Source: Paragorgia papillata
Lineage: Eukaryota; Cnidaria; Anthozoa; Scleralcyonacea; Coralliidae
Direction: 5' to 3'
DNA length: 64,000 bases
Assembly (NCBI GenBank): GCA_035771165.1
Contig: JAWNZC010000122.1
Location: 1,663,501 to 1,727,500 of the forward strand
Under the pieces are notes generated by a model. The model was given only the letters and a program-made list of their open reading frames with translations. It did no database searches and was not told where the DNA came from. How positions within the stretch are numbered: the first letter of the stretch is position 1; each line of letters opens with the position of its first letter. The position numbers and the translations under genes are program-made. Positions 10,820 through 22,252 of the stretch are shown piece by piece.

Positions 10820-11667
10820 AAAATGCCTATGAAACAAAAATTAGGTCTGTCTTATTTGAAAGAACACTTAAAATGATAGAGTAACATCTTTTGAAGTTTT
10901 TCGTTTCCTTGCTTTCAGAGATGAGCCGATTACGAAAATTGCCGATTACTGAAGCCGATTATTTGGTGGCCGATTAATCGGCATATGCCAGTGCTACGTT
11001 GTTGGTTACCAGTCCCTGTGCATGAGTTTCGCAATGTTGTAGGGATTGCTAAATTGCAACAAGATTTGTGAAATATAACAGAAATGTTTCGTGATGATTA
11101 GTTTTGCGTGTTTTGAGAATCAATTTCGTTTGTCCGACTTTCAGTTTAATAAATCGGTATGCGCTACGCTATTAGTATTTGGCAAATTGTGATATAATCG
11201 GCCGATTACCGATTATTTTAATGGGCCAATTAACCGGCTTCGCAGATTAGTTTCCGATTAATCAGCTCATCTCTACTTGCTTTGTTCTTGAGATTTTTCA
11301 GTTTGTTTGATATGCAAATTAAACATTTTAACGTCACATGTGCATAATGAGTTATTGAAAAAAGTTATATATCTTTGCTATTATCAAACCAAAATAATTC
11401 GAGGGAAGCATGTGCGTGTGTTTCGCCCAGAACACGAATCCGGTAGATTTTCAAGTGATTATATTTGACAATAGCAAAGATACATAACGTTTTTCGATAA
11501 CTCATTATGCACTCGTGTGACGTCGCAACATGCGACATTTACATCAAACAAACTGAAATATCTCAAGAACGAAGCAAGGAAACGAAAAACTGCAAAAGAT
11601 GTTACTCTATCATTTTAAGTGTTCTTTCAAATAAGAGAAACTTAATTTTCGTTTCATAGGCACTTTA
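10820..11667. mobile_element. Foldback element carrying a nested MITE
   Basis: The left arm (10820-10915 continued at 11284 to about 11395) and right arm (about 11465-11667) are reverse complements over roughly 200 bp. Shared blocks include GTGCCTATGAAAC, AATGATAGAGTAACATCTTTTG, TTTTTCGTTTCCTTGCTT and GTGCATAATGAGTTA. The left arm is interrupted at one point by the hAT MITE at 10916-11275, while the right arm shows the unbroken version of the same site. No coding sequence. Confidence 0.85.
10916..11275 (+). mobile_element. hAT-type MITE, complete copy
   Basis: A 360-bp element with termini CAGAGATGAGCCGATTA and TAATCAGCTCATCTCTA and the 8-bp duplication CTTGCTTT (10908-10915 and 11276-11283). 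Many subterminal CCGATTA/TAATCGG motifs, plausible transposase sites. Sits in the left arm of a foldback element, so it is the younger of the two. A truncated inverted relative is at 4862-5175. Confidence 0.93.
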
Positions 11668-13437
11668 AGTGATTTTTGTTTCGTTCCCCGCAGGAACGAA
11701 ACTGTTACTGTGTTAGCTTTCCATTGACGTCACAAACGAAACTGTCATCACAGATGAAAATAGTCCAATCGCAGTGCAGTGTTGTTGGCAGCATAAGCTA
11801 AAACCTCGATCTTATCCAATGAAATCAAAATTCCGCATAAAAAATTTAGTTGGAGGCGTGGTTAAACGCCAAAACGAAGTGAAATAATATTGCTGATATA
11901 GCATAATTTGCTGAACGACGTAAACAATCCCATGTGAAGTGAATTATATTACCATACTCCATAGAACGTTTCCCTCTTTGAACTCTTCGAATTTGCATTC
12001 TAACTGCTCGTTATATATGGCAACTGCTGAAAAACCAAACGACTTTAGATTTAATAATATAGATTGAGATTGGGCGAATAGCATTCCGAAAGGTCGGTCG
12101 AGTTGACCCTTGGCCTTGGAAAAGCTACTCGATCACTCAAGTATTTAGAGTAATTTTTAATACGCTGTTCGTACACGTCTTTCCGATCAAATACAACGAA
12201 TTACACACAGATTGAATTTCAACTTAAATATCGGTGGCATAAATGACCGCTAAGCTTTCCTAAACAGTGAAATTTTAATACTGTATCTACATATAAATAA
12301 CCGCAACATTTCCGTCGTACTGACGCCACATATACATAATTTCTTCTATTCACTTCTGACCATGTATTGGAGGCAATAAAACGTTGCCAAAATAATTGCG
12401 TTCTCAAGAAAATTGTCACATTTAATTAAGACGAATTAATGCGACTTCGTTTTATACCGGAAATTAGTTCAGAAAAATGTAATGTTTTGCATAAACAAAC
12501 TAGAAATATGCTGAACCGAGAAGACTAAAACTACAAAAATCAATTTAAGAGCAGGAAATTTATGCATGACGTCACGGCGGCGTCTATAAAGACAACCATG
12601 GAATCCGTCGTGATCAGACTACTGAAATGCAACGCATTTAATTGATTAAATTAAATTCGTCTGAAATGCGACGATTGTGCGACGTATACTCACTAGGCCT
12701 AAAAGAAACAGGAAGTGTGACTGTCCCGTTGTATGTTTTGTTGACGATTATCAATTCATTGAATGACATCAAGTTCATATTCAGTTCCCCCGCAGAACAT
12801 CACCTCTCCGACAGCGTAACCATCAATAAATTTTGCTTTCACCCACAGTCCCACACTACCTTATTTCCCGGATTCGTCAGGCCATTGGCGGCGGGAGATT
12901 GGCCAAGCTAAAATTCGTCATTTCCCCCAATCGGGGAACGAAACACTATTTCTGTTTAGAAATAGTTTCTTGTTGTTTATATGACGTGAGCCAACACGAT
13001 GTTCGCATTTGTTCTGATGAAGGTCTGAGTCAACAGGTCGAAAGCTATAAGCAATGAATGATAAACGTGGTGTTACCACAAATTTTCGCTTGTATTACAA
13101 TTCGTCACCATGGAAACTTTCAAAGAATTAGTAGATATTATTATATGGCACGGATTACTTCCGGTAAAATCACGCGCTGTGATTTGTTGCTGACGTGGCG
13201 AGATTTCTCCGTAATGCGCGCGGGCATTATGGAAATTGTTAATGCCCTATGAATGGAAACAAACAAAATATCCTAATAACAAACTTTTATTGCCGAAAAA
13301 CGACGAATATAGGTGAAATAAACGACGATGAACATTATAAAAGTAAATTCTAGTATCCAGACGAGAAAGAAACAGCAGAAAATAACGCTAGTTCGGTGTT
13401 TTAACGAATTAACCTCCGCTATCGCTCAGTATGCAAT
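11668..13437. other. Upstream region of the first P450 gene; no gene seen
   Basis: Contains GTTCCCC/GGGGAAC motifs and a TGACGTCA-like CRE half near 12565-12575, followed by a CTATAAAG at about 12584. There is no convincing reading frame behind it. Short frames at 12642-12911 and 12833-13057 overlap each other and show no domain. Distal enhancers could lie here but nothing can be assigned. Confidence 0.35.
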
Positions 13438-13457
13438 ACAGCAAGACCCCGGTTTAA

Positions 13458-13465
13458 TATTTATA
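13458..13465 (+). promoter_or_regulatory. Possible TATA box of the first P450 gene
   Basis: TATTTATA lies about 80 bp upstream of the ATG at 13538, a plausible distance for a short 5' UTR. An acceptor-like TTCATTATAG stands about 15 bp before the ATG, so the true first exon may lie further upstream. Confidence 0.3.
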
Positions 13466-13537
13466 CCGTAAGGACCTCACTCTCGGTTATTAAGTAGTTG
13501 TTTCTAATCATAATTCATTATAGATCCAGGAAAAACA

Positions 13538-14432
13538 ATGATCTTAGAAGTTGCAACTTCGCTCTTTGCTGTTTGGCTAGTATATTACATCATAAAAACG
13601 TACCAAGAACGTAAAAATGGACCACCTGGACCCTTCCCTCTTCCTTTTATTGGTAACCTTCATCAACTTGGCTCCGACCCGCCTTTCACTATGGACAAAT
13701 TGTGGGAACGATACGGCGATGTGTACCAGGTTAAATTCCCGGTGGGAACTTTTGTTATTCTGAACAGTGGAGAGGCTGCACAAGAATCACTAGTGAAAAG
13801 AAAAGATGATTTTGCAGGTAGACCAACAGAGTTGATGTATCCGATTGACGTCATTCTTGAAGGGAAAAACATTGGAAACGGAGATTATGGACCACAATTA
13901 ATGTTTCGAAGAAAAGTTCTGAAATCTGCGCTACATGTTTTTGGAGAAGGTGTACACCAAGTTGAGAAAAAAGTAAATAGAGCAGTGATGGACCTTTTGC
14001 AGGAAACAGAGAAAATGAACGGCGAGGCTTTCTATATACAGCATTATATATCAGCTGCTATAACAAGTCAGCTCTGGGAATGGGTCTCTTCAGAAAAATG
14101 TCGTTTTGGCGATAAAACATTGAAAGCAATTGTCGACTTTAATGAAAGCATCACGTCTCTTGCCCGTCAAGGCAACTACTACCAAATGCTACCTCTACTG
14201 ACTTACCTACCGACTAAGTTTATGAAAGACATACGAAAGACGGTCAAGGCGCGTGATATGATTTTTGCTAAAGAGTTAGAAAACCACAGGTGTTCTTATA
14301 AAGAAGGAGTTATTCGTGACGTCACAGATGCGCTGATATCTGCGTACGGGATTGAGAAGAGCAAGAATTCTGGGAAGGACATTGGTCCAATTGAAGATTT
14401 GAAGTTTCTGATGCTTGATGTAATTTTAGCAG
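13538..14432 (+). CDS. Cytochrome P450 (clan 2-like), exon 1
   Basis: Encodes residues 1-298 and the first base of codon 299 of a 495-residue microsomal P450, a haem-thiolate monooxygenase. The N-terminus is a hydrophobic membrane anchor (about residues 4-20). The proline-rich hinge PPGPFPLPFIGN follows, then the usual N-lobe with KRKDDFAGRP and the C-helix FRRKVLKSALHVFG. The exon ends LDVILAG with the donor G|GTAGGTAA at 14433, in phase 1 inside the I-helix glycine codon. Translation past the donor stops at once, which confirms the boundary. The start ATG has context AACAATGA and gives a normal-length P450. It resembles vertebrate CYP1, CYP2 and CYP17 types in general layout. The substrate is unknown; steroid- or terpenoid-like lipids are possible. 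Confidence 0.93.
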
Positions 14433-14454
14433 GTAGGTAAAAAGATTCTTCAAA

Positions 14455-14585
14455 TATTGAAATAAAAGTAGCGTGCTGCGTAGGCAGTGTTGAAACAACA
14501 ATCGAAATATAGTAAGGTTAGATATACGTACTGCCGAAACAGAGAACGTAGTAGTCTAACGTTTCAAGCGAAGGCCCTTCGACGT
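14455..14585 (+). mobile_element. Half copy of the hairpin MITE family (copy 2)
   Basis: Matches one arm of the hairpin at 27337-27555, including the lead-in TGAAATAAAAGTAG and ATCGAAATATAGTAAGG blocks and the TTTCAAGCGAAG segment. The second arm is missing. It starts about 20 bp inside the intron, close to the splice donor. Confidence 0.75.
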
Positions 14586-15019
14586 GTTATTCCTCCACGG
14601 GTTTCTATTAGAATTGCATAATTTTCTGAGGTAAGGTAATACGACCGCCAACATTTTTCTTCAACTTAGTTGTAAAATTTGTTGGAAAAAAGTAGACTCC
14701 TGCAGTTCTACTTGCTGCAATATGCCGATTGAACGTGCAACAAAATCATTGTTGCGTGACAATGTTTAAGATGGGTGGTAATACGTGCAACAACGCTATT
14801 CAACTTGCAACGCAACAATGTTGCAGGGTATTTGTTGCTCGTATTACTTCACCTTAAATGGCTGAATAAAAATACTGTGCACTACTGGTAATTAAGAAAT
14901 GCATCAAGTAATATAATTTTAGTGCGTGAATTATGTATTACAGCACTCGCAGGAGTGTCTTTTAAATTAAATATTGCTCGCAGCGAAGCGAGTGTAGTAG
15001 TTAATTTCGAGTTCCTTAA

Positions 15020-15464
15020 AGGAGCAGTGTCACCATTTGCGCATCTTTTTTGCGCACATAGAAATAACTTCGGGAAAATATCGGAAATAGCTCTAAATCG
15101 GACAAGAAACCAGAGAAATGAATCAAATCATATTTACCTTCTACGGTATTCCAATGAGAGCAGATGGGCTGTGAAGTTGCTATCGCTACATGAACCATAT
15201 CCAGCTACGATTTTAGCATCTCTCCATGACTCAAATATAGTCAGTGATAAGTAAATACGTTTGTGCTGACTATTCCAGGCTTTCTGTGAACTATTTGATC
15301 CCTCGTGTTTTCTCTTTCGGCCTGAATATCAAGTCTTCCACCATGCGCCCCGCCAAGTGCGGCCGCCATCTTGGATCAACAAACTTGAAAACCTACAGGC
15401 TGTAGTTTTTCAAGTTGGCGGGTGATCATGATTATTGGTGGGCTTTGCGAGTGACACTGCTCCT
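15020..15464. mobile_element. TTAA-flanked MITE (piggyBac-like)
   Basis: Inverted termini AGGAGCAGTGTCAC and GTGACACTGCTCCT are flanked on both sides by TTAA (15016-15019 and 15465-15468), the target duplication of piggyBac elements. 445 bp, no transposase. Confidence 0.85.
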
Positions 15465-15468
15465 TTAA

Positions 15469-16089
15469 TTGTTAGTAAACGAGTAAATGTAAATCCCGAG
15501 AAAACACGAACAAAATGTGCTTTAAACATTGTAATATTCAATTTGAGTAGACTGGTAATATAAAATTTACGCTTAGTTGCAAAATGGGTGTCAGTCTTAC
15601 TGAACATTTACAAAGCATCTTTGCTCAAATTTCCTCGCTTAAGAACGAGAACTCCTATAGAAATATCTAAATTACTAGTTTACCTTAAGAAATTGTAATA
15701 TTCCAAGCTATTCAATTTTTTGTATTCCTCGGTACAGCTTCACAATTTCAAAAATTCGGCAACCGTGCTTTATTATCCGCGTGTTATTAAACTTACTGCA
15801 CGAGTAAAAACGCATGGCTGAGCGTTGCCATAACATAACATAACAGGGTGTCACGTGGTGCACATTATCCAATCAGAACTCACAAAATACATCGGTGTAC
15901 GAAAATTGAATATTAAATGTTTTTAGCGCATTACGCGATATGGAAATAATCCCAGGCGCAATCTCATACACCTAATTTTAACCAGTCTGTTTAATTGCAC
16001 TAACAAAGCCTAGTTTAAATTTATTTCAGTTACAGGAAAGTGAAAAGGTGGTAAACTGCCGAGATTAGTTTTGATAACGTTACAAAATA
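15469..16089. other. Unassigned intronic sequence
   Basis: AT-rich intronic DNA with no identifiable element. Confidence 0.4.
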
Positions 16090-16926
16090 CTGACGTATCG
16101 AGGGCAACACTTCATCATTCAAACAAATTAAAATATCGTTTACAAAAATTCCATAACAAAGCAGCTCGTAATTATAACTGGTGGTAACTACGACATACCG
16201 ACTATACTAGCACCCTGTTAAAACTTGGATGGGAATATCCCTAGTTAAAAAGTGTGTTAGGGACCATACACAAAATTCGTGACGCGTTTTTCCCCGATTT
16301 TTGACTACCCCCTACCCCCCTGTGACAATCTGTGACGGTTGGCGTTACCCCCCATCGAAAATTACGTGACTCTGACCCCCCCCCCCCCCCCCCCCCCCCC
16401 AAACACCAAATTAATATGCAGTAATTCGAGAGCATGTGCCGGATCTAGATCTTTTTTGGACGTCTGAGCCTTCAGGATCCACTTTCACGGTAAATACTAG
16501 CTCCAATATATCGACGTTCGTGGTATAGAATGAGGATTTGCAACTCTACAATAAATTCTCATCAACATTAACATGGTCTTGTTTAATTTCAGCCTTCAGC
16601 CTCTCCGTCACGTGGCAGTGCTTTGTGATACCCCCTCCCCCCTTGTGACACTATGTGACTGTTGTTCAAACACCCCCCTACCCCCCAAAGCGTCACGTAT
16701 TTTGTGTATGGCCCCTTGGTGAATCTGGTTTACCTAAACTGAGTTCTCTATTCTCAATATCAAATAGAGATTGCTATGACTTGAGAAGTAATAACCGTAT
16801 CATGTTATCACTACCTAAGCCAAACACGAATGCGATGAAGAGTTTCGGATATAGGGGTGCCATCATGATCTGGAATGCTTTACCTTCAAACGAAAAAGTC
16901 CAAAGTTTTTAATTGGATAATCAAAT
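16090..16926 (+). pseudogene. Second LINE RT C-terminal remnant, split by a MITE
   Basis: Left part (about 16090-16258): a frame with LQKFHNKAAR, then after a frame change an ITGGNYDIPT-like stretch and a LLKLGWE block. These match the thumb/C-terminal region of non-LTR retrotransposon polyproteins. Right part (about 16717-16912): YDLRSNNRIMLSLPKPNT...KSFGYRGAIMIWNALP, the usual end of the same ORF class. Between them lies the 458-bp MITE at 16259-16716. Frameshifts and a stop in the left part show it was already dead. It is a different lineage from the remnant at 1340-1754, since the final WN motif contexts differ. Confidence 0.8.
16259..16716. mobile_element. MITE with CCATACACAAAAT termini
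   Basis: Left end GGGACCATACACAAAATTCG, right end the inverted CGTATTTTGTGTATGGCCCC, followed on both sides by GCGTCACG-type and C-rich (CCCCCTACCCCC) subterminal blocks. A run of more than 20 C is internal near 16375-16400. The target duplication is unclear. It separates two halves of a LINE remnant that are otherwise colinear. Confidence 0.8.
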
Positions 16927-17100
16927 AAAAAGGTTTCCTGTAACTTTTAAACTTTAAATTTGTACTAGTTTAACTTTTATTGTATTATAGTACGTAGATT
17001 AGTGTTTAAAACGTTGTATTTTAACTATTTGCTGCCGAGGGGAGCACACCCAAAATCAATCAAAATCTTGGTTATTACTTTGTGTTTCGCGCACGAATAT

Positions 17101-17230
17101 GCATTAGGATTAGGGTTAGGATTGAGGTTAGGATTAGGGTTAGGATTGGGGTTGGGATCAGGGTTAGGATTAGGGTTAGGATTGGGGTTGGGATCAGGGT
17201 TAGGATTAGGGTGTTTTCAGGGTCAGGGTC
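17101..17230 (+). repeat. Interstitial telomere-like TTAGGG/TTAGGA repeats
   Basis: About twenty hexamer-like units, mostly TTAGGG, TTAGGA and TTGGGG/TTGGGA, including a longer repeated module with GGGATCAGGG. Closely resembles the metazoan telomere repeat, with enough mutation to show it is old or was never a functional telomere. It lies at the outer left end of the large intronic palindrome. Confidence 0.8.
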
Positions 17231-17244
17231 AAAGAATAACAAAT

Positions 17245-18720
17245 TCGTGCGCGAAACACAAAGTAAGCACCCTAATCTTGACATGGGTGACCTGTGTCTC
17301 GTGTCCAGACCTCTTTGCCGAGCTATGTATGGTCAACGTGATCTCGATTTTGAGAATGTTGACCCGTTTTATGACGCTTGTGACGTAGAAGTTTCTTCCT
17401 ACAACTTACATCACATACGCCAGAAGGATTTGCTCTGTTAAATTGCATGTACGTTTGAAGTTGGTCATCACCACGACGGCGATGGATTTTTTAAATTGGC
17501 AATGCCACGAGTCAAACGTCGTGTCTGAACGATTTATCTGAACACACTTGTGAACCACTGAACTATCTTTACAATTTCGGTAAGTAGAGTTTATCTCATC
17601 GAGGTAAGATATCAGTTTGTACAACTGTGTTTCTTGGTAGGATATTTCACGGTTGTTTTCTTCTATTTTTAGGTGTATATTGGTGTGTGTTCATTATGTT
17701 TGTACTGATCAGCATTCTGATCAGACGCTACTAATTTTTAATACGTGTGTGTATTTTGACTTATACAAGTTCTGCAAAATAATCTGATGGGCTCAATGCT
17801 ACATTGCTGTATAATTTTATAAAAACTCTAGATTTGTCAAAACATATTAAGCACTTGGAATTGCATTTGACAGTTTTGCCACAGCATTAGAGCAAGAGGC
17901 ATGATTATTTAATATTTGTATATTATTAAATTATGTGTACATCCTGTCAAAACCCTTGCCATATCATGTCAAGCGATAAGTTATAGTAACTTGTAGTTCT
18001 CAATTTTATAATTAAAAAATATAGAAGAAATGTGCTTTCCAGCCTCCTTCGCAGGCAACTCTGTGGGGTGTTACATTGGCCACAGACTGCATAGAGTTGC
18101 CTGTGGAGTAGGCTAAAGGTTTTTGTCAACACCCCGTTGGCGATGGATTTTCTGAACTGGCATCAAGCCGTGCTGATAAATGTTCTCCTTCTCTAACCTC
18201 TGAACACATTATCTTGTCGAGGTAAGATATCAGTTTCTCACAACTGACAAATGTGTTTCTTGTAGGAGATTTCACAGTTGTTTTCTTCTATTTTTAGGTG
18301 TATATTGGTGTGGGTTCATTGTGTTTGCATTGATCAGCATTCTGATCAGACCCTACTATCTGTGTGTGTATTTTGACTTACTGTATATAAATTCTGAAAA
18401 ATAATCTGATGGGCTCAATGGTACATTGCTGTATAATTTTATTAAAGCTCTAGATTTGTCAGAACATATTAAGCACTTGGAATTGCATTGACAGTTTTGC
18501 CACAGCATTAGAGCAAGAGGCATGATTATTTAATATTTGTATATTAATAATTATTTGTGTGTATATCCTGTCAAAACCCTTGCGATAAGTTATGGTAACT
18601 TGTAGTTTTCAATTTTATAATTGAAAAAAACATAGAAGAATTGTGTATACTCTGTCTATTGTAATTAATATTAAATTTTTGGACTTTCCAGCCTCCTAGG
18701 CCTTCACAGGCAACTCTGGG
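17245..18720 (+). repeat. Left outer arm of the palindrome with a ~660-bp tandem duplication
   Basis: Two adjacent copies begin near 17478 and 18139. They share GGCGATGGATTTT near the start, then GAGGTAAGATATCAGTTT, TTTTCTTCTATTTTTAGGTGT, TGATCAGCATTCTGATCAGA and CAAGAGGCATGATTATTTAA, ending with CAGCCTCCT...CAGGCAACTCTG. The right arm (23066-24110) has the same material once, inverted. Each copy contains acceptor- and donor-like strings but no open frame. Confidence 0.8.
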
Positions 18721-18734
18721 GGCTCTTATGGTGA

Positions 18735-18940
18735 AGAGGTGAGAAAAACTTGGGTGGAGTGGGCAAACTCACGTAGAATGGGCAATCTCGGGTGTAGTGG
18801 GCAATCTTGTGTGGAGTGGGCAAATTTTGGGTGGAGTGGGCAATCTCGGGTGGAGTGGGCAATCTCGGGTGGAGTGGGCAAATCTCGGGTGGAGTGGGCA
18901 AATCTTGGGTGGAGTGGGCAAATCTTGGGTGGAGTGGGCA
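18735..18940 (+). repeat. 20-bp minisatellite (GGGTGGAGTGGGCAAATCT)
   Basis: About ten units of 19-20 bp, alternating CAATCTC, CAAATCTC and CAAATCTT endings. The repeat is open in all frames, which produces spurious W/G-rich or P/H-rich translations. Its inverted partner is at 22728-22893. Confidence 0.92.
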
Positions 18941-18955
18941 AGGGGGGTGTCGCAT

Positions 18956-19019
18956 CAACCTCGTACCCAGGGTCTTATCTCCGCGGGGAAGCGGAGATAA
19001 GACCCTGGGTACGAGGTTG
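18956..19019. repeat. Perfect hairpin with a 29-bp stem
   Basis: The stem runs from CAACCTCGTACCCAGGG to TATCTCCGC and back, around a 6-nt GGGGAA loop. Sequence of this type is very common in coral and sea-anemone genomes in my recollection. It sits just outside the end of the 20-bp minisatellite. Confidence 0.9.
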
Positions 19020-19689
19020 GTGTCACATTAGCTACAGAGTTACCTGCAGAGTAGGCTAAATGTTTTTGTCCTATTTGAGGCAGCCCTTCACTTGTGATAG
19101 TAATCAGAATACCACGCGCGAAGTACATGCTTTCTTTTCGTTTGGACTGTCGAGCTAACAGGTTTTCAGACAAATGTCTTTAGTCATCTGCAAGATTAAA
19201 CAAATGTCATTAGTCAATTGCAATTTTGTTTCATTACAACAGATATTTGAACTGTCAAATGGCCAATACTGAGGAGCGGGTGCGTATGCATCTTTTCAAT
19301 TGATATATAGCCTCTCCCAAAGACCTTTAGCCCAAACGCTACCAAGATATCCTAAAGACAAGCCGTGAAGTTTAGTCTACATACTGTAGTTCTCAATGAG
19401 TCAGTTAGTCATTTATTAAACAATTGTTTAATCTGAATCTGATGTGCGAAGACGTGTATGTTTATTTTAAGAAGAAATTTTAGCTTTACATTTATATTCA
19501 ACATTTTACAGTTGCATTCTATTGCTTTAAAAAATACACAATAAAAAATAAATTTTTTTTTTTTACTTCTTGAATTTATCTTTCTTGTGTTTAAAATGCA
19601 TACAGAAAGTCAGAAACACGCAACCACCAAGCCTTCTCCTCCCACATGTCAGAAGACCCACAACTCTGCCACATTACCAAAGGCAGCAT
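19020..19689. other. Unassigned intronic sequence
   Basis: The start (about 19020-19060) repeats the GTTACCTGCAGAGTAGGCTAAA segment seen near 18090-18120. The rest is AT-rich with no element identified. Confidence 0.4.
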
Positions 19690-20290
19690 TCACATACCAT
19701 TTAGGTGACCTAGTTATAGAATTATAGAATATAGTAAACAATCTGAATTCCTCCCATCGTGTCAAATATACGGCGGCTGGTTTTCAGACTACAGAATACT
19801 CTCAACTTGGTCGCTATTTAATGCAGGGCTGTGATATTTTGGACTCCGATGCATATGGACTTTCATGTTGACAACTTTTGAATGGTTCCGAGGGGAAAAG
19901 CGGTGAGTATATCAAGTGGCATGGCATATTGCGCGTGGCATCAATTGTGGAACAAGATGGCTAGTAATTTCAGAACTACTCATTGTTAAAATATATTGTG
20001 TACGTATGTTATCAGATGTTGAATAAGATTTCATTCCATGCATAGTTCAAGTTTCCCCGTATGTGAAACTTGTTAAAATGTAAAAAATGTGCTAACCGTT
20101 GTTTGAAATAATATCACAAACAGACAGGAAATTGACTTCTCACAAGTGTTAATACAGAATTTTAGATTTTTTTTTAAATACTTAATGCGCAACATCGCGA
20201 GATATATATCAAACAGAAGCTTGTGGTAGAAATTTCTAGTTTTTAGCTAAACGGAAAATATTTTTAAAATGGGGAAACGTCTGTCATAAA
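19690..20290 (+). repeat. Inner left arm of the palindrome
   Basis: Reverse complement of 20990-21540 plus 22253-22290. Long matching blocks include CAGACTACAGAATACTCTCAA, GCATATGGACTTTCATGTTGAC, GGCATGGCATATTGCG and AAATGGGGAAACG. Small indels and substitutions are scattered across the arm. Confidence 0.88.
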
Positions 20291-20500
20291 ATCCACTTTT
20301 ATTGAATTCTGTATTTTAGTATTTCACTCTGGCTATATTATTAACGGCAAACCATTCTAGTCGTTAGGCCACTAAGGTTAAATAGTTACGGTCATACCAA
20401 AACCTACTCCGCTGAGGCTTTAATATTTTTTTTATACTCTGGCCTACACCAGGCGATTTTACCCGTCCCTGCCTGGGAGGCCGATATGGTTGAAAGGGTC

Positions 20501-20662
20501 AAATAAATAGAGAATAATACATGGATGTGCGGAAATATGAAATTTATTTCGAGTGTTGACCAGGATATCTCACGAGTGAGCGAAGCGAACGAGTGACATA
20601 TCCTGTTCAACACGAGAAATAAATTTCATATTTCCAAACATCCATGTATTGTTCTGTTTATT
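20501..20662. repeat. Hairpin at the centre of the palindrome
   Basis: The arms AATACATGGATG...GAAATATGAAATTTATTTC and the inverted counterpart fold around an inner CGAGTGAGCGAAGCGAACGAGTG stretch. Stem about 65 bp with minor mismatches. A second small inverted repeat (CACATGTGCGATTATCA / TGATAATC-type) follows at about 20725-20778. Confidence 0.85.
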
Positions 20663-20989
20663 ATATAAAAAAATTGTCCTATTGCCTTGCAAAAATTGCA
20701 TTAAACTATAATGCTGATTCAGCGATAATCGTCACATGTGCGATTATCATAAATAATCACACATGTGAGATTATCACTTTTATTAGTGGCGGAAAAATCA
20801 ATAAAACACTCTATTTTATATAATAAAAGCTATAAATTTAAATGTGAAGTTCCTGAAATTTTTCTGTTTTAGCTAGAAAGCCGCCAACGTTTCAAAAGCT
20901 TCATAATGGTAAGATCATGATCCATTCGAAGTCAACAATATTACTATATATATATTTAATTTATAAGTACACATTCACGCAATGAATCA

Positions 20990-21540
20990 AAATGGAGGAC
21001 GTTTCCCCATTTTAAAAATATTTTCCATTTAGCTAGAAACTAGAAATTTCTACCCCAAATAGCATTTTTCAATAGCTACTGTTTGATATATATCTCGATG
21101 TTGCGCGTTAAGTATTTAAAAAAAAATCTAAAATTCTGTATTAATACTTGTGAGAAGTCAATTTCCTGTCTATTTGTATAATATTTAATATTTCGAAGAA
21201 CGGTTCGCACATTTTTGACATTTTAATAAGTTTCACATAATGGAGGAACTTGAACTATACATCGAATGAAAGCTTATTCAACATCTGATAACATACGTAC
21301 ACAATATATTTTAACAATGAGTTGTTCTGAAATTACTAGCCATCTTGTTCCACAACTGATGCCACGCACAATATGCCATGCCACTTGATATACTATTCAA
21401 AGTCGTCAACATGAAAGTCCATATGCATCGGGGTACAAAATATCACAGCCCTGCATTAAATACTAAATAGCTACCAAGTTGAGAGTATTCTGTAGTCTGA
21501 AACAGGCCAGCCGCCGTATATTTGACACGATGGGAGGAAT
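20990..21540 (-). repeat. Inner right arm of the palindrome
   Basis: Inverted match of 19690-20290. The match breaks off at 21540 and resumes at 22253, where the foldback element at 21541-22252 has landed. The left arm preserves the uninterrupted site. Confidence 0.88.
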
Positions 21541-22252
21541 AGACGAGTTCAAGGTTACGGACGCCATATTGAAAAGGGGGGCAAAGAGTCTGGGGCGAGC
21601 GCGGTCAAAGGGGGCAAACGCCTTATATTTTCATATGTAAACTTCACGATTTTTTATGAGTGGGTGAATGGTTTACGCTTGTTTTGAACGATTTCGGGTC
21701 CGTATCGTTTTGTAATTTCTGTAATACTTCAAGGAAACGTAGGGAAAGCTTTGTATGTTATTTTGGAAGGCTTGGAGGATTCTAAAAGAAATCGCGATGG
21801 TTTGTTGAGGAATTGTATGCGAGCGCTTCACTGATTTGGTCATGAAAATATTATTCTAGACTTTCTAGGTTCAGTTCACGTCCTTAAAAGTGCAATCTAT
21901 CACTAACATTTAGAATACCTGCTCGTAAATTGGCTTCTTCATCGCTCCTCGCTCTGTATCAATAGGCGCGTGTACATACAATTCCTCAACAAACCATCGC
22001 GATTTCTTTTAGAATCCTCCAAGCCTTCCAAAATAACATACAAAGCTTTTTCTATGTTTCCTTGAAGTATTATAAAAATTACAAAACGATACGGACCCGA
22101 AATCGTTCAAAACAAGCGTAAACCATTCACCCACTGATCAAAAATCGTGAAGTTTACATATGAAAATATATGGCGTTTGCCCCCTTTGACCGAGCTCGCC
22201 CCAGACTCTTTGCCCCCTTTTCAATATGGCGTCCGTAACCTTGAACTCGTCT
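21541..22252. mobile_element. 712-bp foldback element inserted in the right arm
   Basis: The termini AGACGAGTTCAAGGTTACGG and the inverted CCGTAACCTTGAACTCGTCT begin arms of about 280 bp, nearly identical to each other: CAATATGGCGTCC, GGGGGCAAAC, CATATGTAAACTTCACGA, CCGAAATCGTTCAAAACAAG and CAACAAACCATCGCGATTTC blocks. The loop (about 21835-21985) is unique. Comparison with the unbroken left arm of the larger palindrome gives the empty site and suggests a 2-bp AT duplication. No coding sequence. Confidence 0.92.

Noticed and set aside
12642..13057. Two overlapping frames upstream of the first P450
   Set aside because: No domain, no splice or promoter support, and they overlap each other in different frames.
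17002..17441. Frames with GLGLGLG or RIRVRI repeats
   Set aside because: They read through the TTAGGG-like repeat. The C-terminal similarity to the inverted frame at 23893-24108 is DNA-level homology of the palindrome arms, with different frames.
18704..19059. Overlapping long frames on both strands, tryptophan/glycine-rich or proline/histidine-rich
   Set aside because: They are translations of the 20-bp minisatellite in every frame and its mirror at 22552-22957; no conserved protein.
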